From SIG587 sp045531585 (GTDB lineage: Bacteria > Bacillota > Clostridia > Oscillospirales > Acutalibacteraceae): a DNA stretch of 64,000 bases. A model generated the notes under the pieces. The model was not told the origin of the DNA and searched no databases. It saw only the letters and a program-made list of their open reading frames with translations. Every line of letters starts with the position of its first letter. Positions within the stretch are counted from its first letter, which is position 1. This document shows positions 1 to 7,872 of this stretch, piece after piece. The translations under genes and the position numbers were made by a program. Location: contig JAZSEH010000006.1 of the NCBI GenBank assembly GCA_045531585.1, positions 33,237-97,236 of the forward strand, written 5' to 3'.

Positions 1-366
1 ACGGGTGATACGGGAGCAATGCGAAGTGCACTTGATATAATCAATCAAGGTAAGATTATGGGTATTTTCCCCGAAGGTACCCGTAATGCAGAGGGCGGAG
101 CACCCAAGAAGGCTAAGGCAGGGGCGGCTATGGTTGCCGCACATACAAATGCAAATATACTGCCTGCCTGTGTTTACCGCGACGATAAGCTGCACCTTTT
201 CTCTAAAACCACCGTGCGCTTTGGTGAAATTATTCCCTTTGAGGATTTGGGTCTCAGCGGTGAGGAATCCACTAAAAAAAGCGCTTTGCGCTATTCAAGT
301 GAGCTTATAATGGAAAAAATAACCGCACTTTGGGAGAAGGGACACAATGGAACTTATATTAGCTAA
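1..366 (+). CDS. plsC: 1-acyl-glycerol-3-phosphate acyltransferase, C-terminal part
   Basis: This is the 3' end of a PlsC-type acyltransferase, which adds the second acyl chain to lysophosphatidate at the membrane in phospholipid synthesis. The reading frame is open to the first base, so the gene starts outside the window. The family block FPEGTRN is visible, followed by a Lys-rich stretch and the conserved region ending in ILPACV. The N-terminal HX4D catalytic box is missing because of truncation. The stop overlaps the ispH start by 20 bases, so the two are probably translationally coupled. A plsC-ispH/S1 order is familiar from Clostridia. The family call is firm; the substrate position is inferred. 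Confidence 0.88.
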   Translation, partial: TGDTGAMRSALDIINQGKIMGIFPEGTRNAEGGAPKKAKAGAAMVAAHTNANILPACVYRDDKLHLFSKTTVRFGEIIPFEDLGLSGEESTKKSALRYSSELIMEKITALWEKGHNGTYIS

Positions 367-2401
367 AACAGCCGGCTTTTGCTTTGGTGTGGATAGGGCT
401 GTAAATATGGTCTACTCCCTGCTGGATGAAGGTAAAAAGGTATGCACCTTAGGGCCTATAATTCATAATCCCCAATTAGTATCAGAGCTTCAGGCCAGGG
501 GAGTACGTATTGCAATGTCTCAGGAAGATTTTCAAAAGGGCGAGGTAATGGTTATCCGTTCCCACGGCGTGGGCAGTGACGTGTACGAGACCTTAAATAC
601 AAATGGAATAGAAATAGCCGATGCCACCTGTCCTTTTGTTGCAAAAATTCACCGTATTGTTTCAGGATATACCGATGATAATACAGTGATACTCATTGCA
701 GGGGATGCCCAGCATCAGGAGGTTAAAGGAATAATCGGTCATATAAGCGTGCCTTATTTCGTTTTTAAAGACGCTGCCGAACTTGAAAATATACTGAAAA
801 ATAACAATTTCTTTGCCGATAAAACGGTAATTGCGGTCTCACAGACCACTTTTCACGCAAAAATATGGGATGAATGTCAAAAAAATTTAAAAAAGGTATG
901 TACAAATCCCATAATTTTTGATACAATATGTAATGCAACTTCTTTGCGCCAGCAGGAGGCACAACAATTAGCCCTTAGCTGTGACGGCATGATTGTCATA
1001 GGCGGCCGACATAGTTCAAATACCGCTAAGCTGTTTGCAGTCTGCAGTGCGCATTGCTCTAAAACAATTCTTGTGGAAACTGCGGCTGAGCTTGAGCCGT
1101 CCCTCTTTAAGGATTGTGGCAGAGTGGGGGTTGTCGCCGGTGCTTCTACGCCGGCGGGTATAATAAAGGAGGTTATTAAAACCATGTCGGAAAATTTACA
1201 ACCGGTAGATGAACAGATGGAGGATAGTGTAACTGTTCAGAAAAGCTTTGAGGAAATGACGGATGAGGAAGCATTTGAGGCTTCCCTTAGCGGATTGACA
1301 GGCGACCAGAAGGTTTGCGGTGTTGTTCTTGCCGTTACTCCTACTGAAATTCAGGTGGACATCGGCAGAGGCCTTGCAGGCTACGTGTCGGCTGACGAGT
1401 ATTCCTATGACAACGTCAACCTGATGGATGAGGTTAAGGTTGGAGACAAGCTTAATCTTATTATTATGAAGATCAATGATCAGGAAGGAACCGCTATGTT
1501 GTCCAAACGCCGTTATGACAAGAACGCCGGTTGGGATAATATAGTTGCTGCCAAAGAATCCGGCGAGATTCTCAGCGGCAAAGTGCAGGATGTTATCAAC
1601 GGTGGCGTTGTTGCATATGTAAACGGCGTTCGCGTATTTATTCCTGCTTCACAGGCAACCGCTTCCAGAAATGATTCTTTAGAGGATTTAAAGGGTCAGG
1701 AGGTACAGTTCCGTATTATTGAGATTGGCCGCGGTCGCAGACCTGTTGGCTCCATCCGCAGCGTTCTTCGCGAGCAGCGTAAGGAGGCTGAGGCTAAGAT
1801 TTGGGAAAGCATTGCCGTTGGTGATAAATTCACCGGTACTGTTAAGTCCCTTACAGGCTACGGCGCATTCGTTGATATTGGCGGTGTAGACGGTATGATC
1901 CACATCTCCGAGCTGTCTTGGCAGCGCATCAAGAATCCCAGCGAGGTTGTTCTTGTAGGCGATACCGTTGAGGTTTACGTTAAGGCTATTGATACTGAGA
2001 AGAAAAAGATTTCTCTGGGTTATAAGAAGGCTGAGGAGAATCCTTGGGTACTCTTTAACAATCAGTATGCCGTTGGTGACGTTGCAAAGGTTACCATTGT
2101 TAGTATGACTACTTACGGTGCTTTTGCCCGCATCCTTCCTGGTGTGGATGGTCTTATCCATATCTCTCAGATAGCTAACAAGCACGTTGCTAAGCCTCAG
2201 GATGAACTGACTGTTGGTCAGGAGGTAGAGGCTAAGATAATCGCTATCGAAGACGAGAAGAAGCGTGTAAGCCTTTCTATCCGTGAGCTTCTCCCTGAGG
2301 AGGCTCCTGTAGAGGAAGCTGTTGAGGCTCCCGTTGAGGAGGCTGCAGAGGAAGTAACTGCTCCTGTTGAAGAAACAGTTACCGAAGAGGCTGCCGAATA
2401 A
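347..2401 (+). CDS. ispH: IspH (HMBPP reductase) fused to ribosomal protein S1
   Basis: This 684-residue fusion joins isoprenoid synthesis to translation. Residues 1-280 are IspH (LytB), the [4Fe-4S] enzyme that makes IPP and DMAPP from HMBPP. The three cluster cysteines lie in GFCFG near residue 12, ATCPF and ICNAT. Residues about 318-388, 405-473, 490-560 and 576-648 are four S1 RNA-binding domains; the last two carry the typical GYGAFV/TYGAFA and GMIHIS/GLIHIS motifs. The tail from about 650 is rich in Glu, Ala and Val. The fusion is known in Clostridia and is usually annotated as bifunctional. A strong SD and ATG at the domain junction may also give free S1. An intrinsic terminator follows the stop. 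Confidence 0.95.
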   Translation: MELILAKTAGFCFGVDRAVNMVYSLLDEGKKVCTLGPIIHNPQLVSELQARGVRIAMSQEDFQKGEVMVIRSHGVGSDVYETLNTNGIEIADATCPFVAKIHRIVSGYTDDNTVILIAGDAQHQEVKGIIGHISVPYFVFKDAAELENILKNNNFFADKTVIAVSQTTFHAKIWDECQKNLKKVCTNPIIFDTICNATSLRQQEAQQLALSCDGMIVIGGRHSSNTAKLFAVCSAHCSKTILVETAAELEPSLFKDCGRVGVVAGASTPAGIIKEVIKTMSENLQPVDEQMEDSVTVQKSFEEMTDEEAFEASLSGLTGDQKVCGVVLAVTPTEIQVDIGRGLAGYVSADEYSYDNVNLMDEVKVGDKLNLIIMKINDQEGTAMLSKRRYDKNAGWDNIVAAKESGEILSGKVQDVINGGVVAYVNGVRVFIPASQATASRNDSLEDLKGQEVQFRIIEIGRGRRPVGSIRSVLREQRKEAEAKIWESIAVGDKFTGTVKSLTGYGAFVDIGGVDGMIHISELSWQRIKNPSEVVLVGDTVEVYVKAIDTEKKKISLGYKKAEENPWVLFNNQYAVGDVAKVTIVSMTTYGAFARILPGVDGLIHISQIANKHVAKPQDELTVGQEVEAKIIAIEDEKKRVSLSIRELLPEEAPVEEAVEAPVEEAAEEVTAPVEETVTEEAAE
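1165..1186 (+). promoter_or_regulatory. Internal Shine-Dalgarno and ATG at the start of the S1 part
   Basis: Inside the fusion, AAAGGAGG at 1165-1172 is followed after 11 bases by an in-frame ATG at 1184, codon 280. This is exactly where the IspH domain ends. Initiation here would give a separate four-domain S1 of about 405 residues. The SD match is nearly perfect; use in the cell is inferred. Confidence 0.55.
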
Positions 2402-2412
2402 TTAAACAAGTT

Positions 2413-2447
2413 AAATGAGGATGGTTTCGGGCCATCCTCATTTTTTT
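2413..2447 (+). terminator. Intrinsic terminator after ispH-S1
   Basis: A 12-bp perfect stem (2413-2424 with 2432-2443) around a short loop runs into a T tract at 2441-2447. Confidence 0.9.
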
Positions 2448-2499
2448 ATTTGCATAAAAATATATATTATGGTAAAATAAATTTAAGGAGTTGATTTGC

Positions 2500-3375
2500 T
2501 TGAAAATGAGAACATCATTTAAATTTATAAATTTCATAATGCTTACTGTAGCGGGAATAATAAATGCCTTTGGTGTTACCGTTTTTTTGGCTCCCGTTAA
2601 GCTTTATGATAGCGGTATTTCGGGTACGTCAATGCTCCTTGCAGGAATAACACCTGAATATTTAACGTTGCCTATTTTTCTTATTATTCTTAATATACCG
2701 CTGTTTCTTTACGGCCTTAAAAAACAGGGAATTACGTTTACGGTTTATTCAATATATGCTGTTTTAATTTATTCTGTAGGTGCTTGGCTTATAACCGATG
2801 TGTTGCCTATAGACGTGAGCCTTGCATCACCTCTTGCAGGCACCGATTTGTTACTGTGCGCCTTGTTTGGCGGTGTCATTTCTGGTGTGGGAAGCGGTCT
2901 TGTTATCCGAAATGGCGGTGCAATTGACGGTATTGAGGTTATGTCGGTTATTTTCTCAAAAAGACTTGGAATTACCGTTGGCACCTTTGTTATGATATAT
3001 AATGTTTTAATTTATATTATCGCAGGAATAATTATGGGAAGTTGGATACTACCTCTTTATTCCATTGTAACCTATGGTGCAGGAGTTAAGACTATAGACT
3101 TTATTGTTGAGGGCCTTGATAAAGCAAAGGCGGCAATGATTGTAACGACAAAACCCGAACAGGTTTGCGAGGCGCTGTCCGATGAATTTGGTAGCGGTAT
3201 AACAATTATTAACGGAAAGGGATATTATTCTGATTCTGATAAATCAGTTATCTACTTTGTTGTTAACCGCTTTCAGATTGGTAAGCTTCGCACAATTGTT
3301 CACGATAATGACAACAATGCATTTATAACAATAAGTGAGGTTACCGACGTGTTTGGTTCGGGCAATCACAAATAA
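2500..3375 (+). CDS. YitT family membrane protein (DUF161/DUF2179)
   Basis: This is a polytopic membrane protein of about 291 residues from the YitT family. The N-terminal two thirds contain five to six hydrophobic segments, including a Gly-rich stretch GVISGVGSGLVIRNGG. The last 80 residues are a soluble DUF2179 domain with the typical TIINGKGYYS pattern. The family has no firmly established transport substrate. The start is chosen as TTG at 2500, nine bases after AAGGAG at 2485-2490; ATG at 2506 is also possible, while TTG at 2491 is too close to the SD. It is flanked by terminators on both sides and so is probably monocistronic. Confidence 0.85.
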   Translation: MKMRTSFKFINFIMLTVAGIINAFGVTVFLAPVKLYDSGISGTSMLLAGITPEYLTLPIFLIILNIPLFLYGLKKQGITFTVYSIYAVLIYSVGAWLITDVLPIDVSLASPLAGTDLLLCALFGGVISGVGSGLVIRNGGAIDGIEVMSVIFSKRLGITVGTFVMIYNVLIYIIAGIIMGSWILPLYSIVTYGAGVKTIDFIVEGLDKAKAAMIVTTKPEQVCEALSDEFGSGITIINGKGYYSDSDKSVIYFVVNRFQIGKLRTIVHDNDNNAFITISEVTDVFGSGNHK

Positions 3376-3404
3376 AAAAGGGCGATTTATCGCCTCTTTT
3401 TTTT
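3373..3404 (+). terminator. Intrinsic terminator after yitT
   Basis: A short GC stem (GGCGA with TCGCC, loop TTTA) extended by A-T pairs ends in a run of eight T. It begins at the yitT stop codon. Confidence 0.8.
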
Positions 3405-3457
3405 AAGGAAAATAAATTTTTTATTCGTATAAGTAATGAAAAGGGGGAGTGAAGTGA

Positions 3458-4000
3458 ATGGATAACGGTGCAAGTAGCTACCGCCGTTTTCTTGATGGAG
3501 ATGAAACAGGCTTTGATGAGCTTATACGGGATTATCGCGAACCCTTGACACTTTTTATAAATCGATATGTAAATGACTATTCTATAGCGGAGGACCTTGC
3601 AATAGATTCATTTACATACGTTTTGTTGCACCCCGGTAAATACAATTTTAAAACCGCCTTTAAAACATATATTTATATGATTGGTAAAAGCAGAGCCATT
3701 GACTATATCAGGCGTAAAAAGATTGTATCCTTTGAAATGATTGACGATAATGCTGTTTCTAAATCTGATACGTTTGGTAGTGTTGTTGAAACACAAAAAA
3801 GAAATATGCTAATTTCCGCAATAAACGGGCTCCCACTAAATATGCAGGATGCGGTCGTTCTTGTTTATTTTGAGGGTATGTCCTATGATGACGCCGCAAG
3901 GGTTTTGAAAAAAACAAGAAAGCAGATAGACAATCTTATATACAGAGCAAAAGCCACACTTAAAGAAGCATTAAAGGAGGAGGTGGAGCTGTTTCTATGA
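3458..4000 (+). CDS. ECF-type RNA polymerase sigma factor
   Basis: This is a 180-residue sigma-70 family protein of extracytoplasmic-function type. Region 2 spans about residues 15-90 (DLAIDSFTYV, then YIYMIGKSRAIDYIRRKK, the core-binding and -10-binding parts). Region 4 spans about 115-170 (NGLPLNMQDAVVLVYFEGMSYDDAA, a helix-turn-helix). There are no regions 1 or 3, as expected for the class. ATG at 3458 follows a purine-rich AAAAGGGGGAG. Its stop overlaps the next start in ATGA, so the two products are almost certainly coupled. The signal and regulon cannot be read from the sequence. Confidence 0.88.
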   Translation: MDNGASSYRRFLDGDETGFDELIRDYREPLTLFINRYVNDYSIAEDLAIDSFTYVLLHPGKYNFKTAFKTYIYMIGKSRAIDYIRRKKIVSFEMIDDNAVSKSDTFGSVVETQKRNMLISAINGLPLNMQDAVVLVYFEGMSYDDAARVLKKTRKQIDNLIYRAKATLKEALKEEVELFL

Positions 4001-4611
4001 GTATGACCAACATTGAATTTAAAGAAGAAATTTTCAAGCGCTGTAAGGAGCAAAAATTAAAAATCAAACGTAGAAAAAGAGTTGCTTTGGGTCTTGTGCC
4101 CATAATTTTTGCAGTATGTGCAATATTAACCTTTAATCTGCTGTCTCATTTTGATGTCGCCCCCAGAAAGAATAGCAATACAGCGGCTCCCGATAATTAT
4201 GCAGAAGAGGAAAACGCAGGTGCCGATTTTGAATATTATTCTCAAACCTCTCCCACAACAGCAGACGATTCTCATACCAATATTACCACTTCTATAGCCG
4301 GAGGTTGTTTTAGGCTCCCTGTAACGGTGGAAAGGCAGGGAAACATCAGCGGTATTATGGATAAGGAAAAAAGTGACGGTATCCAAAAGGCTATAGAGGA
4401 TATGGTTAATTCAAAAAGAAATGAAATTACGGCAGATTCTGCGACCCAATACGATGAAGCGGTTAAGCCTGATTATATTATAACCTTAACCGATAAGCAG
4501 GGAAGTCAAACAATTTATTATATTATAAAGGATACCTTTACAAATAAGGAAAAAATAATCCTTTGCAGTGACAAAGCGAAGGTTAACACGCTTATTTCTC
4601 TAATAGAATAA
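3997..4611 (+). CDS. Single-pass membrane protein, putative anti-sigma factor
   Basis: This 204-residue protein has a short basic cytoplasmic N-terminus (about 28 residues, rich in Lys and Arg) and one membrane segment at about 29-51. A polar linker rich in Asn, Ala, Glu and Thr follows, then an extracytoplasmic domain with a TLTDKQGSQTIYYII pattern. I do not recognise a named anti-sigma domain, and the cytoplasmic part is too short for a classical ZAS domain. The anti-sigma role is inferred from the four-base overlap with the sigma gene and the topology. The outer domain could sense an envelope signal. Confidence 0.7.
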   Translation: MSMTNIEFKEEIFKRCKEQKLKIKRRKRVALGLVPIIFAVCAILTFNLLSHFDVAPRKNSNTAAPDNYAEEENAGADFEYYSQTSPTTADDSHTNITTSIAGGCFRLPVTVERQGNISGIMDKEKSDGIQKAIEDMVNSKRNEITADSATQYDEAVKPDYIITLTDKQGSQTIYYIIKDTFTNKEKIILCSDKAKVNTLISLIE

Positions 4612-4641
4612 AAAACAGAGGCACGTTTGCCTCTGTTTTTT
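4611..4641. terminator. Bidirectional intrinsic terminator
   Basis: A 13-bp perfect stem (4611-4623 with 4628-4640), with A and T runs on the two sides, sits between the convergent anti-sigma and zinc-ribbon genes and can stop both. Confidence 0.9.
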
Positions 4642-4642
4642 A

Positions 4643-5053
4643 TTATGTCTTTTTTATAAACTTTGTGTGGCATTTAGGACAGGAAATTTCAATCTTTCCT
4701 CTGTTCCTTGGTACCCTTAGATTTGCTTTACAGGATGGGCACTTATAGTACTTATGGGTATGCCTGTTAATCCACTTATCCTTTTGAAGCCTGAAAAACT
4801 GCTTTATACGCCCTTTAATTTGCAAATACTTGTTTAATTCCCTCTGCCTTGAATATATATTTCTTGAATAGGTGCGAAAAGTTGTCCATATAAGCAGGGA
4901 AAGCACAACAGGGTAAAGATATGGAACAAATAAAGAAACCGCCCACAATGCAAGTGAGACGATATTTAACACCTTGGAAAGTTCATCTAAGCCGTAGCGG
5001 CCGTACATAAACTGCTGAAGACTGTATGCCATTCGCTGAAAGAATCCACGCAT
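4643..5053 (-). CDS. Small membrane protein with C-terminal zinc ribbon
   Basis: This 136-residue protein has two adjacent hydrophobic segments (about residues 28-58), a basic amphipathic middle and a C-terminal zinc ribbon made of two CPxC knuckles (CPSC and CPKC, 18 residues apart), with Lys-rich ends. Similar small zinc-ribbon membrane proteins occur in Clostridia without a known role. ATG at 5053 is preceded by AAGGAG with eight-base spacing. That SD is locked in a 12-bp hairpin (5062-5095), which implies translational or transcriptional control. The domain call is clear; the function is unknown. Confidence 0.75.
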   Translation of the reverse strand: MRGFFQRMAYSLQQFMYGRYGLDELSKVLNIVSLALWAVSLFVPYLYPVVLSLLIWTTFRTYSRNIYSRQRELNKYLQIKGRIKQFFRLQKDKWINRHTHKYYKCPSCKANLRVPRNRGKIEISCPKCHTKFIKKT

Positions 5054-5061
5054 AATAAAAA

Positions 5062-5095
5062 CTCCTTATATACTCTAAGAAAAGTATATAAGGAG
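5062..5095 (-). promoter_or_regulatory. 5'UTR hairpin that pairs with the Shine-Dalgarno
   Basis: A perfect 12-bp inverted repeat (5062-5073 with 5084-5095, ten-base loop) lies just upstream of the zinc-ribbon gene. In the minus-strand RNA the 3' arm contains AAGGAG, the only SD for the ATG at 5053, and is followed by UUUUUAUU. The structure could hide the ribosome site or end transcription early. Confidence 0.65.
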
Positions 5096-5142
5096 AATTT
5101 TTAATTTTCAAGGGATAATTTGTTAATTTTTTATGTATTCTC

Positions 5143-5175
5143 TAAAAACAATGCTTTTTTAGAAAATCATTGTTT
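5143..5175 (-). terminator. Weak terminator of the amino-acid ABC/YerC operon
   Basis: The minus strand reads ACAATG, a loop of about 14 bases, then CATTGT and a T run. It begins at the yerC stop. The stem is short and AT-rich, so the efficiency is uncertain. Confidence 0.4.
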
Positions 5176-5445
5176 GTTTCCCAAAAATCTTTTATAACCT
5201 TTACCGTACTGTACACAACGCGACACGCGGCTTAAGGTGGCAGAGGAAATATCGGTTTCCTCTATAACCGTATTATAGGTCTTTTTTTCCATTAAAAGCT
5301 TTGCGGCACGCACTCGCTGTGCCATTTGTTCAAGCTCCTTCATTGTGCATAGGTCACTGAACATATCCTCACAGTCCTGCAGGGTTTCAAGATTTAAAAT
5401 AAGCTGATAAAGCTCGTTTATCATTTCCTTTGATATCTTGCTCAT
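5167..5445 (-). CDS. yerC: YerC/YecD family TrpR-related DNA-binding protein
   Basis: This 92-residue protein belongs to the TrpR-like YerC/YecD family. It is all helical, with the family block LCTMKELEQMAQRVRAAKLL (about residues 31-50) and a helix-turn-helix reading IEETDISSATLSRVSRC (about 61-77), as in the Trp repressor. It is the last gene of the importer operon, five bases after the ATPase stop. That position suggests it regulates the transporter or responds to its amino-acid substrate, although family members occur in many contexts. The ligand is unknown. Confidence 0.88.
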   Translation of the reverse strand: MSKISKEMINELYQLILNLETLQDCEDMFSDLCTMKELEQMAQRVRAAKLLMEKKTYNTVIEETDISSATLSRVSRCVQYGKGYKRFLGNKQ

Positions 5446-5450
5446 AGCCT

Positions 5451-6209
5451 TTAAAACTCCTCAAGAGATTTTTGTAAAAAGGCTTTTGTTTTTTCACTTT
5501 GTGGATTATCAAAAACCTGCTCGGGCGTACCTTCTTCTTCAATAACACCGTCTGCCATAAAGATAACCTTATCGGCAACGTTTTTGGCAAACTCCATTTC
5601 GTGAGTAACGACTATCATTGTACTGTCTGAGGATTTAAGACCCTTAATAACCTTAAGCACCTCGCCTGTAAGCTCGGGGTCAAGGGCGCTTGTGGGCTCA
5701 TCAAAGCAAAGAATGTCAGGATTCATTGCGAGAGCACGGGCAATAGCAACACGTTGCTGCTGACCGCCTGAAAGCTCACAGGGATAGGAATTAAGCTTAT
5801 CCGAAAGGCCAACCTTTTCAATTAACTCTAAAGCCTTGGCGTTAATGTTTTCCGGTGTGTCGGTTTTTAAAAGGGTGGGAGCAAGGGTAACGTTTTGAAA
5901 AACGTTATATTGGGGGAAAAGATTAAAGCTCTGAAAAACAAGGCCAAAATGCAAGCGATTTTGCCTTATTGCTTCATCGTTTAAGGTTGCATGGTTTTCA
6001 CTGTCAAACAGTACCTTGCCGTCAACGGTAATAGTACCTACGCTGGGCGTCTCTAAAAAATTAAGGCAGCGGAGAAGTGTGGTTTTTCCGCTTCCCGAGG
6101 AGCCGATAATAGCCAGCACCTCGCCCTTTTCAAGACTGAAATCAATACCCCTTAAAACTTCAACCTTACCAAAGCTTTTTTGTATGTTTTTAACTTCTAA
6201 TACTGCCAT
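5451..6209 (-). CDS. Polar amino-acid ABC transporter, ATP-binding protein
   Basis: This 252-residue ATPase belongs to the GlnQ/ArtP class that powers amino-acid uptake. Walker A is GSSGSGKTT (about residue 36), the signature is LSGGQQQR, Walker B is ILCFDEPTSALD and the switch is VVTHEM. The length is typical. It lies three bases after the permease stop and five before yerC, in one operon. The substrate is probably a polar or charged amino acid and cannot be fixed from the ATPase. Confidence 0.95.
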   Translation of the reverse strand: MAVLEVKNIQKSFGKVEVLRGIDFSLEKGEVLAIIGSSGSGKTTLLRCLNFLETPSVGTITVDGKVLFDSENHATLNDEAIRQNRLHFGLVFQSFNLFPQYNVFQNVTLAPTLLKTDTPENINAKALELIEKVGLSDKLNSYPCELSGGQQQRVAIARALAMNPDILCFDEPTSALDPELTGEVLKVIKGLKSSDSTMIVVTHEMEFAKNVADKVIFMADGVIEEEGTPEQVFDNPQSEKTKAFLQKSLEEF

Positions 6210-6212
6210 ATC

Positions 6213-6908
6213 CTAACTCCTGAAATAACTAAGCTTCTTTTCAACCTTGCCAAGGGCAATGGTTAAAAATCCAACAAAGATTAAATAGAAAACACCCGTA
6301 AAGAAGAGGGGCCATATAAGAGCCTTATCGGCGGCAAGAATGTTTGCCTTGTAAATAATTTCGCCTACCATAATGCAGTTAGCAAGTGCGGTATCCTTAA
6401 TAAGTGTTATGATTTCGTTGGACATAGGGGGAACAATGCGCTTAATAACCTGCTTTAATACAATTTTCCTGAATACTTGGGATTTGCTGAGTCCCAAAAC
6501 GTAGCCGGCTTCGTATTGACCCCTTGATATGCTTTCAATACCGCCTCTGTAAATTTCTGAAAAATAACAAGCATAGTTAATTATAAAGGCTATTAAAACA
6601 GCAATAACACTTCCTCCGTAGGATAAAGTGTTTCCCGTAGTGAAAAATAAATTAAGATCCCTCCATATATTTACTCCAAAAAGAAGGGGAGGCACGTAGT
6701 AGATAATAAAAATCTGTAGCATAAGGGGGACGCCTCGTATAATCCAAACAAATACACGAGAAATAGCTTTGACAACCTTAAATTTGCTCATAGAACAAAA
6801 GGCTATAGGCAAACCAAGCGGTGCGCCGCAAAGCAGCGTCACCGCAAAGATTAGCAATGATATTTTAAAGCCGTCAAAAAGAAAAGATACAACTTCAAAA
6901 AATGGCAT
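6213..6908 (-). CDS. Polar amino-acid ABC transporter, permease
   Basis: This 231-residue integral membrane protein is of the HisM/GlnP type, with about five hydrophobic segments. The cytoplasmic coupling loop (EAA-like) is visible around GGIESISRGQYEAGYVLGLS, and IITLIKDTALA is characteristic of amino-acid permeases. Only one permease gene is present, so the channel is probably a homodimer. It lies between the binding protein and ATPase genes with short gaps. Confidence 0.93.
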   Translation of the reverse strand: MPFFEVVSFLFDGFKISLLIFAVTLLCGAPLGLPIAFCSMSKFKVVKAISRVFVWIIRGVPLMLQIFIIYYVPPLLFGVNIWRDLNLFFTTGNTLSYGGSVIAVLIAFIINYACYFSEIYRGGIESISRGQYEAGYVLGLSKSQVFRKIVLKQVIKRIVPPMSNEIITLIKDTALANCIMVGEIIYKANILAADKALIWPLFFTGVFYLIFVGFLTIALGKVEKKLSYFRS

Positions 6909-6930
6909 TTAAAATTCTCCGATATATTAA

Positions 6931-7713
6931 TTATTTCTCATCAGCAAAATCTGTAAGAACAGAAGTAGCAAGGTTGTATTTTTCAGCAAGCTTGGTAAGG
7001 GTTCCGTCTGCTGCAAGCTTTTCAAGCTGCTCGTTTACCTTAGCGGTAAGTTCGCTGTTCTTTTTGAAGCCGATTGCATAATACTCAACTTCAGAGGTAA
7101 GAGCATCAACTACTGCAAGATTTGCATAGTCACCCTTGCCGCAATAGCTCTTTGCAAGCTGAGCATCAACTACTGCAAAATCAGCATTACCGGATTTTAC
7201 AGAAAGGAGGCAGTCGGTCTGCTTTATAGCGCCCTTGAAGGTAATGCCTTCGAATTTTTTAGCATATGTTTCGCCTGCAGAACCGATCTCAGCATCGGCA
7301 ATCTTGCCCTTAAGGTCATCCTTAGTAGCAATGCCGGAATCTGTTTTTGCAACAACTACCTGAAGGTTCTCCATATAATTGTAGGAGAAATCAACCTTTT
7401 CAGAACGCTGAATTCCGTCGTCATCGGCGGCGTTTGCGGTAAAGCCGTTCCAGATGCAGTTTATTGTTCCTGAATCAAGCTCGGTATACTTTGCTTTCCA
7501 GTCAATTTCCTTGAATACAACCTTGTAGCCTAAACCGCCGAAAACAGCTTCTGCAAGCTCGGTATCAAAACCAACAAGCTTACCGTTTTCATCAAGATAG
7601 TTCATTGGCTCATAAATTGTGTAGCCAACAACAACGGTTTCCTTTGCGCCGCAGCCTGTGAAAACACAGCATATAAGCATAAGGCTTAAGATAAGTGCTA
7701 TAATCTTTTTCAT
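6931..7713 (-). CDS. Amino-acid ABC transporter, substrate-binding lipoprotein
   Basis: This is a 260-residue extracellular binding protein (SBP_bac_3 type). It has a lipoprotein signal with lipobox FTGC, predicting lipidation at Cys20 or Cys21. The mature part starts with VVVGYTIYEPMNYLDENGKL and includes VGFDTELAEAVF, the family's ligand-cleft signature. It is the first gene of the importer operon. AAAAGGAG precedes the ATG at suitable spacing, and a promoter lies about 55 bases upstream. The ligand is not determined. Confidence 0.95.
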   Translation of the reverse strand: MKKIIALILSLMLICCVFTGCGAKETVVVGYTIYEPMNYLDENGKLVGFDTELAEAVFGGLGYKVVFKEIDWKAKYTELDSGTINCIWNGFTANAADDDGIQRSEKVDFSYNYMENLQVVVAKTDSGIATKDDLKGKIADAEIGSAGETYAKKFEGITFKGAIKQTDCLLSVKSGNADFAVVDAQLAKSYCGKGDYANLAVVDALTSEVEYYAIGFKKNSELTAKVNEQLEKLAADGTLTKLAEKYNLATSVLTDFADEK

Positions 7714-7768
7714 TCTAAAAAACTCCTTTTTTTTACAGAGAATAGGTTTCTCTGTTTATTATGAATGT

Positions 7769-7797
7769 ATTATACTTCATCTCTTTATCGAAGTAAA
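7769..7797 (-). promoter_or_regulatory. Promoter of the amino-acid importer operon
   Basis: Read on the minus strand, TTTACT (7797-7792) and TATAAT (7774-7769) are separated by 17 bases, upstream of the binding-protein ATG. Confidence 0.6.
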
Positions 7798-7810
7798 GTG
7801 TTTTTTGCAA

Positions 7811-7843
7811 AAAAATTCATTTTTGGCTAAAAAATGAATTTTT
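7811..7843 (-). terminator. Terminator after pgeF
   Basis: A 14-bp A/T-rich stem (7811-7824 with 7830-7843) with flanking A and T runs lies 30 bases past the pgeF stop. Confidence 0.65.
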
Positions 7844-7872
7844 GGTGAGTTTTTAGTTGTATTTTATGACTT

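Noticed and set aside
1688..2185. Minus-strand frame of 165 codons opposite the S1 domains
   Set aside because: It is antisense to a clearly coding S1 region and has low-complexity composition.
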